A stretch of 64,000 nt of DNA from positions 62,001 through 126,000 of the forward strand of contig JAHLEZ010000047.1 in assembly GCA_020726505.1 (NCBI GenBank). Reading direction: 5' to 3'. This stretch comes from Leptodontidium sp. MPI-SDFR-AT-0119. Its lineage: Eukaryota; Ascomycota; Leotiomycetes; Helotiales; Leptodontidiaceae. The position numbers and the translations under genes are program-made. Positions 10,970 through 21,476 of this stretch are shown piece after piece (positions within the stretch are counted from its first letter, which is position 1; every line of letters starts with the position of its first letter). The notes under the pieces are model-generated. The model was not told where the DNA came from, searched no databases, and worked only from the letters and a program-made list of their open reading frames with translations.

Positions 10970-12066
10970 TTAACCATCCATTGTGATCACAATAGATCTT
11001 GTTTCGACTGACTCTCTTGGAGGTGCGCCGGCTGAACAATTTGGATTCTTGAAAGATACGTGAGGGCAGACTATATGAGGAGTCTGATCAGGTTACAATT
11101 CGTGGATACAGATCCTAGGTGACTTACATCGAGCATGAGGTCCCGCTTTCGTGTCATACATCACGAATATCAGAGGTTCTTCCGGGGTCTGTTTCTCAAG
11201 CCAGTACCTTCGTGCTGTCAGCGTTGGAGTGGTGATTTTCAATATTCCAAATGTCTTAAAACCATGAGAGGCTTACCAGCTGTGTTTGGGATTGTACGTT
11301 AGGTAGTAGACCTCCCCCACGTTCCCTGGTATTATCCTGTCCGCAGCCACTAAATCACCAGGATCAACTGATCTACTGTCACAGAATGCCAACGGCCTAT
11401 CTTCGAGGACGGGTAGCAGTGGTCTCCAAGTACTGCAAATGTTAGCCATGAACTTAAGGTTGAGAAGGCCTGGTTATTCAGTACTTTATGATCCGAATGC
11501 GATAGCCAGCCTTGAGAAATCGAGTCTTGTCAACATCGCTCATATATCGGTTGATCACTACTGGACCGGACTCATAAGTAATATCTCTGCATGTCAATCA
11601 ACGCTGTCCGTACTCCACCAGCAGTTTTCTCACCATTGTGCACACCTCTTGCCGGTCCCTCTGTATGCAGAGGATCTGCGAGATCTAAGTGTTCTCTCTG
11701 GAACACAATGTTTTTCCGCAACACAGAGTCATAACATTTCACATATACCGCGCCCATTGTAGCCATCAGAAGCTTCTCGGTCTCTACTCGGTAGCCTTCC
11801 ACATCTTGGGCCGTTTTGAATCGCGCGAAGTTGGAGCGATGAAGGAGGACTTGGAAGCCATAATTGTCGACGTGAGGGAGGGGATTTTCGAATTCTCGCA
11901 AGTCTTCGATCAGTATACCCTCATGCTCCTCAAACTCTAAGTTGTCGACCCGCTGGAGATTAGGGTCGTAGCCATCGTGTGGAGGGAGGAAGCACCAGTA
12001 CGGTTTCTCTTGTTCATACAGCGGCAGCTGCTGGAGGTACTCGAGAGTTGCTTGCACTTGCGGCAT
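10970..12066 (-). CDS. CmcJ/AsaB-like putative oxygenase, copy A
   Basis: This family includes AsaB-type hydroxylase/desaturases and CmcJ-like enzymes of fungal and bacterial secondary metabolism, probably non-haem iron oxygenases. The start MPQVQATLEYLQ matches copy D; the upstream codons lack an ATG. Blocks in order: EKPYWCFLPP, DNLEFEEHEG, YRVETEKLL, GAVYVKCYDSVLRKN, GPARGVHND, STWRPLLPVLEDRP, CDSRSVDP, GEVYYLTYN, FVMYDTKAG, CPHVSF and the end ETRSIVITMDG. HND (H-x-D) and the later CPH histidine could be the metal ligands. At least four exons join in frame across GT-AG introns, and I see no stop or shift, so it looks functional. It is head to head with QPW copy 2. The substrate is unknown. 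Confidence 0.8.
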
Positions 12067-13010
12067 TTGGAGTTTTGGTGCAGGGCGTCGTGCTGGAACC
12101 AAGAAGCTTGATGCGATTGAGCTTCAACGAGATATTGAAGCTCCACTTGCACAAGGAAAAAATCAGAGGTAATGCTGCCCAATGAAAACCTACAATGCCA
12201 ACATCCCTGCTACGGCGGTGTTGCGACTAGACTGCGAAGCCGGAAGTCGCGGGGCAAACATGACCCCACCCTCGAGCTTGCTGTATCTTGCATAATCGTC
12301 AGCGTAGCCCCCCCACACCACCTCCAACCACCCCCCGTGGTAATGGTTGGAGGTGGTGTGGGGGGGCTACGCTGACGATTAATTATTTTCTCTCGGGCAT
12401 GCGTGATAGCTGCAGCAATGCGATCAGGCTCCGAAAGGCTGTCGAATTATGTTCGAGAACCATATCGGTGATGCAGGCCCAAATCTGCCTTTCGAAGTGC
12501 CTTGGGCAGCCACATTCCCGGCTCACATAACCTTACTCGTCGGGCGCGAGAATCTTCTGTGAAGATAACAATCTGCTAACGTTCCTTAGCATGATTCAAA
12601 AAATTATCCCTTCTCAATGCCTGACTGGCTGACATACCTCCGGGATGTTTTCTTCACATGAATTGGTGGAAATAAGCAACGATGATACTCTGACACGTCT
12701 GAACTCATATTTGTGGGCTTACATCTCGACAATTTAGAACGCCATTTGACCGAGCGTTCATCGATACTGTCTCTAAAACATCTGAGTTATTTTTCTGGCA
12801 TCGCTAAATCAACTCACTATTGGCCTTAGCTTCCGGAAACCCACACTATCTCACGACACTCTGTCTCTGAGCTGTGCTGAGAATGCCTAGTGGTTCCGTT
12901 CTGTTATCTCCCACTGCAGCATCTTCTGGTAGCCTGGTGAGAATCTTACCAGTCCTCAACCACAGTATATCCACTATCTCCACTATCTCCACTTTTCACA
13001 GATAGATAGC
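12067..13010. promoter_or_regulatory. Divergent intergenic region between oxygenase A and QPW copy 2
   Basis: About 0.94 kb separates the two divergent start codons. It holds the 85-bp palindromic MITE at 12295-12379 and otherwise no recognisable gene. A run of CCACTATCT repeats lies just before the QPW ATG. It may act as a shared promoter, by inference from layout only. Confidence 0.4.
12295..12379. mobile_element. 85-bp palindromic pogo-type MITE
   Basis: Two perfect 36-bp inverted arms (12295-12330 and 12344-12379) flank a 13-bp loop. The outer ends read ATCGTCAG, as in the 2.7-kb pogo-like element at 4.2 kb. TA dinucleotides flank it at 12293-12294 and 12380-12381. It is a miniature element that a pogo transposase could have mobilised. 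The perfect arms suggest recent insertion. Confidence 0.9.
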
Positions 13011-13317
13011 ATGTCCGCCACACATGATACCGATGTGCATGGGAGCTCACCGCCAGATTCGGAATTGCCTCTGACCGTCCAACAATTTTCCAAGGTGTAA
13101 GCCAACAAGGCTTTCCAACTGGCAATCCAGTGAAAATCCAGCCATGGAGAGCTCACTGGAACGGCGACCCGCAGCCTACTGAAGATGGAAAGCTGGTGGT
13201 TATGTGTCCTAAGATTTGTACCTATGGTGAGGTCACAGCTCCACAATTGAACTCCTAACAGTCATGGACACTGAAGTATCATCTGGCGCAGGGAGCAATA
13301 ATCTTGGAGGTCTTTGA
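13011..13317 (+). pseudogene. Small 'QPW/CPKIC' protein gene, copy 2 (one-base frameshift)
   Basis: Exon 1 runs from the ATG at 13011 to 13226, the intron spans 13227-13291 (GTGAGG...CAG, with CTAAC inside), and exon 2 adds GSNNLGGL and a stop at 13317. The frame opens MSATHDTDVHG...TVQQFSKV, then hits a stop. The homologous remainder (SQQGFPTG, KIQPWRAHW, DGKLVVMCPKICTYG) continues in another frame, so one base is missing at about 13098. The spliced length is 242 nt, exactly one short of 81 codons. Product would be about 80 residues, of unknown function. It is divergent from oxygenase A, mirroring the pair at 14.8/15.5 kb. Confidence 0.65.
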
Positions 13318-13622
13318 GGAGTTACAGGCTCGGATTTTTCTGGCCTACTGCCGTGACTTCCGATAATATTTAGGCAGTAGAGCTAGTTGAAGCCAACGGC
13401 GATTTGGAGTGTTGGCCTGTTTAGTGATTGGACAAATTATATGCGTAAACCGGGAGGCACATTATGTGACTCAATTTAACTTGTCCTGTGTTTCCAGTTT
13501 CTGATCATCCACTAAGTACCTGAAGCATGTTCCAACTTCGTGCTGTTGCTCTGCTTTCGGATGCTATTTCAGCTCCAAGCCCTGCTCATCAACAGCCTCG
13601 TCTCCCAACGCAAATATAAGTT

Positions 13623-14773
13623 TCACTCTCTTGTTATGACAATCGATCTCGTTTCTACACTTTGACGTGGCGGCGAATCCTTTGCTGCTCCAGGGTTTGG
13701 GAAGGACACATGGGGACAAACTGTTTAAAGTTAGTAAATACAGGTCTATTTTCCCATCAAATAGTCCCACGCACATCGAGCATGACTGCCAGCTTTGGTG
13801 TCGTATAGTACGAACATATATGGCTCGGAAGAAGTCTGTTTAGACATCCAGTACCTATATAGAGCGCAGTTCAGCCACGAAACATGAGTCCTGCACCTTT
13901 GTCGACATACCATTCATGCTGGGGGTTGTATTTCAAGTAGTACACTTCTCCCACGCGATCTGGAATAATACGGTCACATGCAATCAAGTCTGAAGGAGCG
14001 ACTGTGCGACTGTCGCAGAGAGCAAGAGGCCGATCCTCTAAAACCGGCAACAGACTCCTCCAAGTGCTAGTCTGTGTCAGTCAGACAGAATATATAGTCA
14101 TGTGGCGGCTAACTTCACAATTCTGAATCTGTACCCCGGTTGCAAAAATTCCCTCTTCTGATCGTCTGTCAAGTTTCTGTTGATAATCATTGGGCCCGAA
14201 TTGTAAGTGATATCTAGGAGCGCCATCAGTTCTTCTTCCAAGTACTCAACGCCCCTTAGATGCTTTGTTTACCGTTATGTGCCCCTCGGGCCGGGCCAAT
14301 GGCATGCATTGGATCCTTCAAATCAAACACTGTGTCGTCAAAGACAATGTTTTTTCTCATGACAAAATCGTAACAGCAAACGAAAGACGCCCCGAGGTAT
14401 GTGGTGAGAAGCTCTTCTGTTTCCAGTTTGTATTGAGTCAACGCCATGTTTGACTCAAGTCCACCCGAATGCAAGTCCCGGACCTTTGATATATGATTGA
14501 ACACTTCAAATCCGCAGTCATCTATCTTGAAGGCTTTTTCAAGACCTCGAATGTCCCCGATTGGTATCTCATCATGGGACTCGAACTCCAGGTTGTCCAG
14601 CTGCTCATTCTGGACAAGTAGACAGTTGGTCGCTGGCATTAGACAGAAATATGGCTTTTCTGATTGGTATAGCTCCAGGTCTTGTAGATACCTAACTGAA
14701 TCAGTGACTGGGTGACCAGATCGGCCCGACCCGTTTGCATTACTTACTCAAGTGTGGTCAGTAAAGGAGGCAT
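13623..14773 (-). CDS. CmcJ/AsaB-like putative oxygenase, copy B
   Basis: Paralogue of the gene at 10970-12066. A tiny first exon encodes MPPLLTTLE. The intron (GTAAGT...TTAG) joins it in frame to YLQDLELY, which rebuilds the family start. Further blocks: EKPYFCLM, DNLEFESHDE, YKLETEELL, GPARGAHN+D, TWRSLLPVLEDRP, CDSRTVAP, GEVYYLKYN, FVLYDTKAG, CPHVSFPNPG and ETRSIVITRE. The putative metal motif HND is formed across an intron. No stop or shift was found. It differs clearly from copy A, so the duplication is not recent. It is head to head with QPW copy 3, about 0.7 kb away. An oxidative tailoring role is inferred from the family only. Confidence 0.8.
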
Positions 14774-15478
14774 TTTGAAGTCCCTGTCCTTTGGGACCAT
14801 CCTTCGGGAGAGGACGATTGTTGAGCGTCGCGCAGGGATATTCGACGCCCACTAAATTTCCCGTCCCACAAGCCAAGTCCAAGCCGAAGCCTAATGTGAC
14901 TTGATCCGAGTTGCCGAGATCTATGGTCAGTCAGTTGGGCTTCATCTGGCAATCAATCCACTTGCATTCTCTCCCAACTTACCGGAAAATTAGAGACTGG
15001 TCGATTGTTTTCTTCTTCCCTGCATGTAGAAAATTGTGGATGGAAGGCCGTTGACGAGAATGGATGATGGGGTGATTGTATGGAGGCTGACGAGGGTAGT
15101 TCAAAGTGCCCTGCAATCAGCCTGGCACTACGTAGTCTGATTTCAAACCCGAAGAATTTGATGGGGTTCGAGGCCCGCGCTAATGATCATTTCCAACCGA
15201 ACAATGGTGTTCCTCCATAGCTATTCTCATACATCATCAACGCAACTCCGCTCCATCGTCCATCTGGCAACCATTAAACGAATTCATTAAGTGCCAATGC
15301 CAGATTTAAGATCCATTATTTACTCTTGCTAGGACGGATCGGTCACAATTGCGCGTCGGAATCTTTATCACAGCTCCTCCAGAGACTCACACCCACCCAC
15401 CACTCTTGCGATCCACTAGACAATCATCTCCAGAGTATGCCGCCAACTCCATCCGTTCAATTAATACTGACGATCAAG
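14774..15478. promoter_or_regulatory. Divergent intergenic region between oxygenase B and QPW copy 3
   Basis: About 0.7 kb between two divergent start codons with no coding signal. The position matches the region between oxygenase A and QPW copy 2. I did not see an obvious shared palindromic operator. Confidence 0.35.
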
Positions 15479-15914
15479 ATGGCTGAAAGACAGGCGCCTG
15501 CGGACGAGATGCGACCGGATAACTCGGGTTCCTCGACTCCAGAATATCGATCGTCTACCGAACTTCCTGAACACGTCGCTTCTTTCTTCAGCACCGTCAC
15601 CCTGGGAAGCTTCCCAAAGCCAGAAGAGAAGCTACAACCATGGAGAAAAGTGTGGAAAGGACCGCAGCAGCCATCGCCTGATGGAAAGCTTCTCGTGGGC
15701 TGTCCCAAGATATGCGTCTATGGTTAGTTGAATCTTCTCCCGATGGCGAGGGTTTCAATTGAGGCCTTTGAGTGTGCGAGAAAATATGCTACAATGGTTG
15801 AGAAATTGTTCGCTACGGAATCAGTGCACTGCTTCTCCGACTTATTTACAATCTCAATGGAGTCATTGGCTAATCCTGGTGTTATCAGGCAGTAATGTCC
15901 TGGGCGGATATTGA
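15479..15914 (+). CDS. Small 'QPW/CPKIC' protein, copy 3 (89 residues, intact)
   Basis: Two exons: 15479-15722 and 15889-15914, with an intron of 166 nt (GTTAGT...TATCAG). The join is supported because copy 2 independently ends the same way: CPKIC(V/T)YG followed by SN(V/N)LGG(Y/L) and stop. The protein has a variable, polar N-terminus rich in Ser, Pro and Glu (residues 1-30), then ELPEHVASFFSTV, KLQPWRKVW, DGKLLVGCPKICVYG and the GSNVLGGY end. The two cysteines are four residues apart. There is no signal peptide or membrane segment. I do not recognise the family. It may be a small regulatory protein, a peptide substrate or a partner of the adjacent oxygenase; none of these is shown. Confidence 0.65.
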
Positions 15915-16640
15915 AGAATTGAGGAGGTTGCCCCTCGATATCACCACATTGTCAAGGAAGAAAAAAACAGCTGGCGGATAATTTTATATTCTTGGGGCGA
16001 GGAAGGATATTGCATGGACCTTTCCTTACAACGAACTTTTCCGCCATTTTTGCGACTAGATTTCATTTTAGAGAGCTGCGCAAAAGTCCAATTGCTATTG
16101 ATCTGTCATTTAGACGTGTTTTCGGTTCTTTCGCAGTCTCGCAACCCTGTTCAGGTTCGCCACGAACTTTCCCCCAAAAACATCTCTGTCTTCCTCATAC
16201 ATTTGTTTTTGTTTTTGTTTTTTCACATTGTGCGATGAGGCCTGCATATTGGCTTATGCACAGAACAGCACCTGCATCTTAATGAGTAACGAGGCAGATT
16301 TGCCTCACCGCATTGCGGGCGGTAACTTGAGTCATTTGCCCTCCAGCTTGGAATAAAACCCCTCAAATGGCGGTCATATGCCATAAGCCGCGTTTCTGCG
16401 TTGGCGTCTTCTTCATACCCCAGCTGTGGTGTTTCACCAAAATGCATCGCGCCGATGCAGAGGGTCATTTGGTGGTCCACGGGAAGAGTCGGGGATTCCA
16501 GCCTCGTCGTGGGAACGGGCAATTCGCTGTACCATTGAAACTAAATACGATTGCAGACTTCGAAGCCGTGGTCACAAGGCTGATGATGGGGCTCTGTTGG
16601 AAACGATGGCTGCAATATCAACAAGTAAGTCTCTTGGTCA
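15705..16640 (+). repeat. Dispersed 0.9-kb repeat, copy a (QPW 3' part and flank)
   Basis: Base-by-base similarity to 53141-54000 begins at the KICVYG codons, covers the QPW intron, exon 2 (GSNVLGGY) and about 0.7 kb of 3' flank. Landmarks include AATGTCCTGGGCGGATATTGA, TTTTAGAGAGCTG, a T-rich microsatellite (GTTTTT repeats here, ATTT repeats there) and GGGAAGAGTCGGG. The two copies are strongly diverged, so the duplication is old. Confidence 0.75.
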
Positions 16641-16777
16641 TTTGTCTTTGATTTGGAGTTTGATGGCGGGGTCACTTTTGTGGACGTAGGTCAGGCCCCA
16701 ATAGAAGGGTTCAGACCTCTCGAGAGTTGAGGAGTGTTTCTTGACCGCAACAGAAAGCAACGCTTTAGTAATGGAAA

Positions 16778-19700
16778 CTATCTGAAGAAAAGGGGGACCA
16801 AAATATCGTAACTGACTTCCTCCCGCCTGTCTGGATCCTCGTCTTCCTCCGACGGCAAGACTTCTCTACCCTGATTGGCAGCAAGGATCTGAACTTTTGC
16901 CATCTCTGCTTGCCGCTTCAGATCTTTGGCTTCCTCGAGAGTGCCTAATTGGTGGGTAGGGTCACTCTCGATGACCTTTCCCATGTGGTACAGAATCCTG
17001 GCAGTTGCCCCGTCAGTTATTGTGGGACTTCGAAGCTGTGCAACGGTCTTCGCTCTCTGGAGCAGATATCTATTCCAAGTCAGTGAGCATCAACTGCATT
17101 GTGAATCCTTAGCATACAATGAAAGCTCCGAGTTTCCTCGAGCAAACTCTGTGGTTCCAAGAGAGAACCATGCAGATGCCGTAAGAGGATGGATGGGCAT
17201 GTTGGCCAGTGCGACTTTCAAACAAGCATTGTAAGAGCGCCAGGCAGAGTTGTACTTCTTTTCTAAGAGCTTGATGTTTCCATAGGCGTAGTACACACTT
17301 TGAGTGGGATTAGTTAGCATTCCTCTTGCGAGTCTAGTAAGCTGCATGACTTACTGTGCCATGAAACCCATTTCAGCTCCAATGGTCCTCACAAACAATG
17401 TCTCCGATAATCGAGTGTATCTCAATGCTTCCTCGAAGTTGCGCTGCAACATGTGAAATCTGCCAATGCAGAGATACGTCACGGCCAATTGTTCTGCGGT
17501 ACTGTCCCCGCCAGCCAGCCAGATGTTCATGGAAAGAGTGTAATACTCATCAGCTTCGTCTAGGTTACCCATTGCCACCTCGAGATTTCCCAGGTTGTTG
17601 TATATGGCAGCGACTGGGGGATGTTAGACCACGGCCAAAGAATGCTTCAGGAAAAATATAACTCACGGCGAGGATGGTCCTTGTCGAGACACTTGAGACG
17701 AACCCGCAAGGATTCTTCCCAAGACTTACGGCACTCTGCAAGCTGATTGAGCTCGTAGTGATGGCATCCGTCGATGAGCTGCAGCTCCGCGGAAACAAGA
17801 GATTCTTTGTCTGCGCATGCTTGAAGACCAGTCGTAGCTGCCAGTGATGTTGCTGGGTAGTCTCCAAGTTCGTAGAGATACCTAGTTCAAAATTCAGTGG
17901 ACTGTTCCTGGCCGTTGGGGTAAGTTCTCACCATCCAGAATTACTCATCAGTTCTACGAATTCGTCCAACACCTTCAACTTTCCAGTGCGACTGTATTTG
18001 CTGTAGGCCATGCGCAAATGAATTGCGTGGGGTATGTACTCTCGGCAAATATTCCACTTCCTGTAGAGTGTTTCGTTGGGCTCTCGATTTGGGAACTGCT
18101 GGAATACCAATTTCGATGCAGTAGCAAAGGCTTTTTGGAGCTCCTCAATGCTATGGTAGTTTGTTGCTTCTTGTACCACTCGATGGATTTTGAAATATCG
18201 CCCGTCACGACTAATTAGCCTTCGTTTCAGCAGTTCATCCATGGCTCGATCAAATGCAGGAGATGGCGTGATGAGACTAAATAGGGAAGCCTGGTTTTGT
18301 TTGTTGATGTCCTTGGCATCTTGCTTACAGAACTCCAATTGTCCATCCAGAGCAGACTGGTCCCGTGGCAAGAACAGATCGATGGATATCCGATCTAGTT
18401 GTTGTTAGCACCCCCAATAATAAGCTAAGCGACTCATAGTCTTACCAGGAGAAAGCCAGGCAAGCACCCCGATCAGTACTCGAGCCTCGGGTGTCAAAGC
18501 ATTGAAAGTAATGTCCCACAGGGCGTCCAGGGCCTTTTCGGAAGTTGAACGCTCGCTCAAATGTCGCTGAGGTAGAGTTTTAATCCTGTCTCTGAACTGC
18601 CGATAGGTTTCTTCGATACTCTCGCCTCCTATTTCAGGATCTTTGACCAACACGGCAGTCTGCTGGATTCCAAGAGCGAGACCCTCTAGTTGCCTTAACA
18701 TAGATTTGGCCGCCTCCATCTCAACTGGGCTTTCGACCTTTTTCTTCCAGTCTTCTCCAAGCATCTTGAGGAGAAGCCCCCAGCTTTGCTCCTCGTCGAA
18801 TTGTTTCACCGTCTCTCCACCTCGGCACATGTCCTTTGCGAAATTGAAATATTTCCGGGAAGTCATAAGAATTGATCCGTTCACACCTACAGGCATATAT
18901 CCTTGGAGTATCGATTCGTTTTCTATATCGTTCATCAGTTAACTGTTTGATATCTACAGGTCTGTAAATGCTTACCGGCGTTGTCAAAAATGAGCAGCCA
19001 TTTCTTACCTGATCGGACTAATATAAGTATTCGAACAAGTTCCAAACAAGGCCAGACTCACGAGTTCTCTTCAGCCACTTGTGAACTGCTTCCAAGTTCT
19101 CTTCGTGATGTCTGTCACGATCGGCACCAGGCAAATTCAGGGATACAGCCACTTCTGTGAAACTCTGACGAATAGACACCGTAGTTTCACATTGGATCCA
19201 GAATACAGCGTCGTAAACACCGCGTGGCTTGAGGTTGGTGTGGGCAAACTCCAAAGCAATTTCAGTCTTTCCGACTCCGCGACGACCGTATATCATATAT
19301 GTCTTGAGCCCTGCGTTGCCGTCATTGGGATCCAAATGCTTCATAATCAGATCCAATTCATCTTGCCGACCCCAGAACTCAACGTTTCTTTCAGCAAGGA
19401 TGAAGTTGGGAAAGTTGGCCTGCTCTTCGTTTTCTGGTCTCAGTTCATGAGTTTTGAACAGATGCTTGATCTTGCTTTCGTGGTTCACTTTGGAATAGGC
19501 GGTGATCTCGTCCAAATGTTTCACAGATTGGTCCAATTCTGAGAATTGAGAGACGATATTATCGTTGAATGACGTCCACACAGCTTGGGGATCGACGTCT
19601 AGAAGTTTGTTTCAGTTAGAATTTTGGCCGAGGAAGTAACCGGAAGCCCCGAACACAGCACATACCGGACAGAAAGTCGTGAAGATACTTGTTCATGTCT

Positions 19701-20473
19701 AGCAAAATAGTCACCATGCAGTCCAAGAAGTCGACAAGAGCAATTCTCGATTCGTTCGGCTCATCGCAAGCATCCAGACTCCTGTTGAAAAGTTCTACAG
19801 ATCTCCGCATCTTGCTGAGTATTTCTGTCGTCCTTTTCAGAGTCTCAGACGACGAATAGGATACCTAATCTTGTCAACAATAGAGCTGTACTCCCAAAAA
19901 GACATTGATTTCTTACCCAGAGATTGCAATAGATAATTCCCCAAATAGACTTGAGATCCACATGCCTCGGAGCCACCAAAGTTCTGAAGGTATATGCCAA
20001 AGTGTCCACCACTTTGGGCAGCTGGGTTACTTTTCCCAGTTGTCTTTTTGTGGTTGTTGATGATTCAGGGTCGTCATGCTTGTTTTTCAGTTCTTTGGCT
20101 AAAGCTTCTTGATCGGAACATTTCGAGCCCAATTCCTGGTCTGAATGATGAGGATTTGCTACCAGGTGAATTTGACGAGACTTACCAGCTGGAGAAAGAC
20201 CGTGTTTGACAGCTTCGCGAATATCCCCCCACCGATCCACAGCGAAGTCTGTTGTATTCCTTGAATTGGTAAGCCAGTTTCATGGATTTCTTGGTAGTTG
20301 TTCTCGACTTACGAAAAGTTCACAGTATATTCGTCAGTTCTTCGGGGGCGGAACTCTACATGATCCGTACGCACATCCAGACTCTCCGTCGATCTGACCC
20401 CCTTGAGGTCATCTTTTAATTCATACAAATCATCTTTGACTCCATTCACATAGGGTTCGATATAACTCGGCAT
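16778..20473 (-). CDS. NLR-like protein 1: NB-ARC ATPase with TPR repeats
   Basis: STAND ATPases of this type act as intracellular receptors; in fungi some trigger regulated cell death or incompatibility. The ATG at 20473 opens MPSYIEPYVNG; about ten short introns follow, and the protein is about 1,000 residues. The N-terminal 250-300 residues contain DRWGDIREAV and SIWGIIYCN segments. The NB-ARC region has FWGRQDELD, the P-loop YGRRGVGKTEIA, the Walker B line KWLLIFDNA (restored by splicing), the sensor-like SILMTSRKY and a LEGLALGIQQ block. The C-terminal half has TPR-type helices (YLCIGRFHMLQRNFEEALRY and neighbours) and ends SYDILVPLFFR. All exon joins I checked keep frame. It is divergent from the paralogue at 21477. 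Ligand and effector are unknown. Confidence 0.85.
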
Positions 20474-21476
20474 TGTTATCACTGAAGAAGTAACGAAGCC
20501 TTGCGGCGATGCAGAGCCTTTTGGACAACCAGACAGATTGGGAGTTGGTATTCGTCAGTCAATAGAAGTCGATTATCAGAAACAGGACAAGCAAGCTGTT
20601 CAAAGATCAAAATCCAAGGCCGAGCCAAAATCATCAGAGAAAGGCAGTCGAAAATGCGGACCTCGATCGAGCGCTATGCTCTCGATGGTGGCGGGGCAGT
20701 ATCCTGACCAAAGGCCCAGCCTTAGTCCGCCTGACCACACCGTGCCATGAGGCTGAATGGCGACCAGTTACAGTCAAGACCACAGCATGGTTCAGGTGGT
20801 GGTTGCACGTCCGTTGATTCTGAGTCGCGTGGCTCTGCAAGTGAACCAACAGAGTTACTCAAGGATATGGATATCGCCAGGCAGACAGCGGAATTATGCA
20901 AGAGAGCATTTTTGCTGCGGATATATTGGCTAGCGACCTCAGAGAGCCGCCCGGCTTCTTAAATACCGTTGATAAGCAGCCAGATAGATTTGCCTAGCCT
21001 TGACGCACTGCATCGAGCCAGTCAGAGGTTGCATTTTTGTACAGGACATTCTCAACACATGTCGGGGTTTCTTTTAGCATACCTAACATTCCTGTGGGTC
21101 TTCGACGAACGCCTCATCTTTCTCTTTGCTCCAGTGGCCATTGCCAAAGCTTTCAGCAGGGGCCAGCCAGCCTTAGAGTCTGAAGCGCAAAGCACATTTG
21201 CAATTCCTTATAGGAGATTCTTTACTTATGATTTATTTTTCCTGATAATGAACCACTCGAAAGTTTTGCTCAGCGTTTGCTCCCAGAAATTTCCATTAGA
21301 GGTTGGGGACTTCCACAAGGCTGCCCAACGCAGGCCACCTAACATCTTTCATTTCCAGTTCAAGTGCAGGTGCCTCCAATCGAGGACGGGCGCAAGGATA
21401 TGCACATACAAGGTCACGACCATCCCGGCTTCGAGGCTGCATGTGAGGTGTCAAGTGCTACACGCGGGGCCAACCA
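20474..21476. promoter_or_regulatory. Shared upstream region of the divergent NLR-like pair
   Basis: About 1.0 kb between the two head-to-head starts. One open frame of 175 codons (20969-21496) has no ATG at its head and no family features, so I do not call it. Co-expression of the pair from this region is an inference. Confidence 0.4.

Noticed and set aside
13090..13125. GTAAGC at the QPW copy 2 frame break considered as an intron donor
   Set aside because: The nearest acceptors give introns of 13 or 33 nt and do not restore the frame; a one-base deletion fits better.
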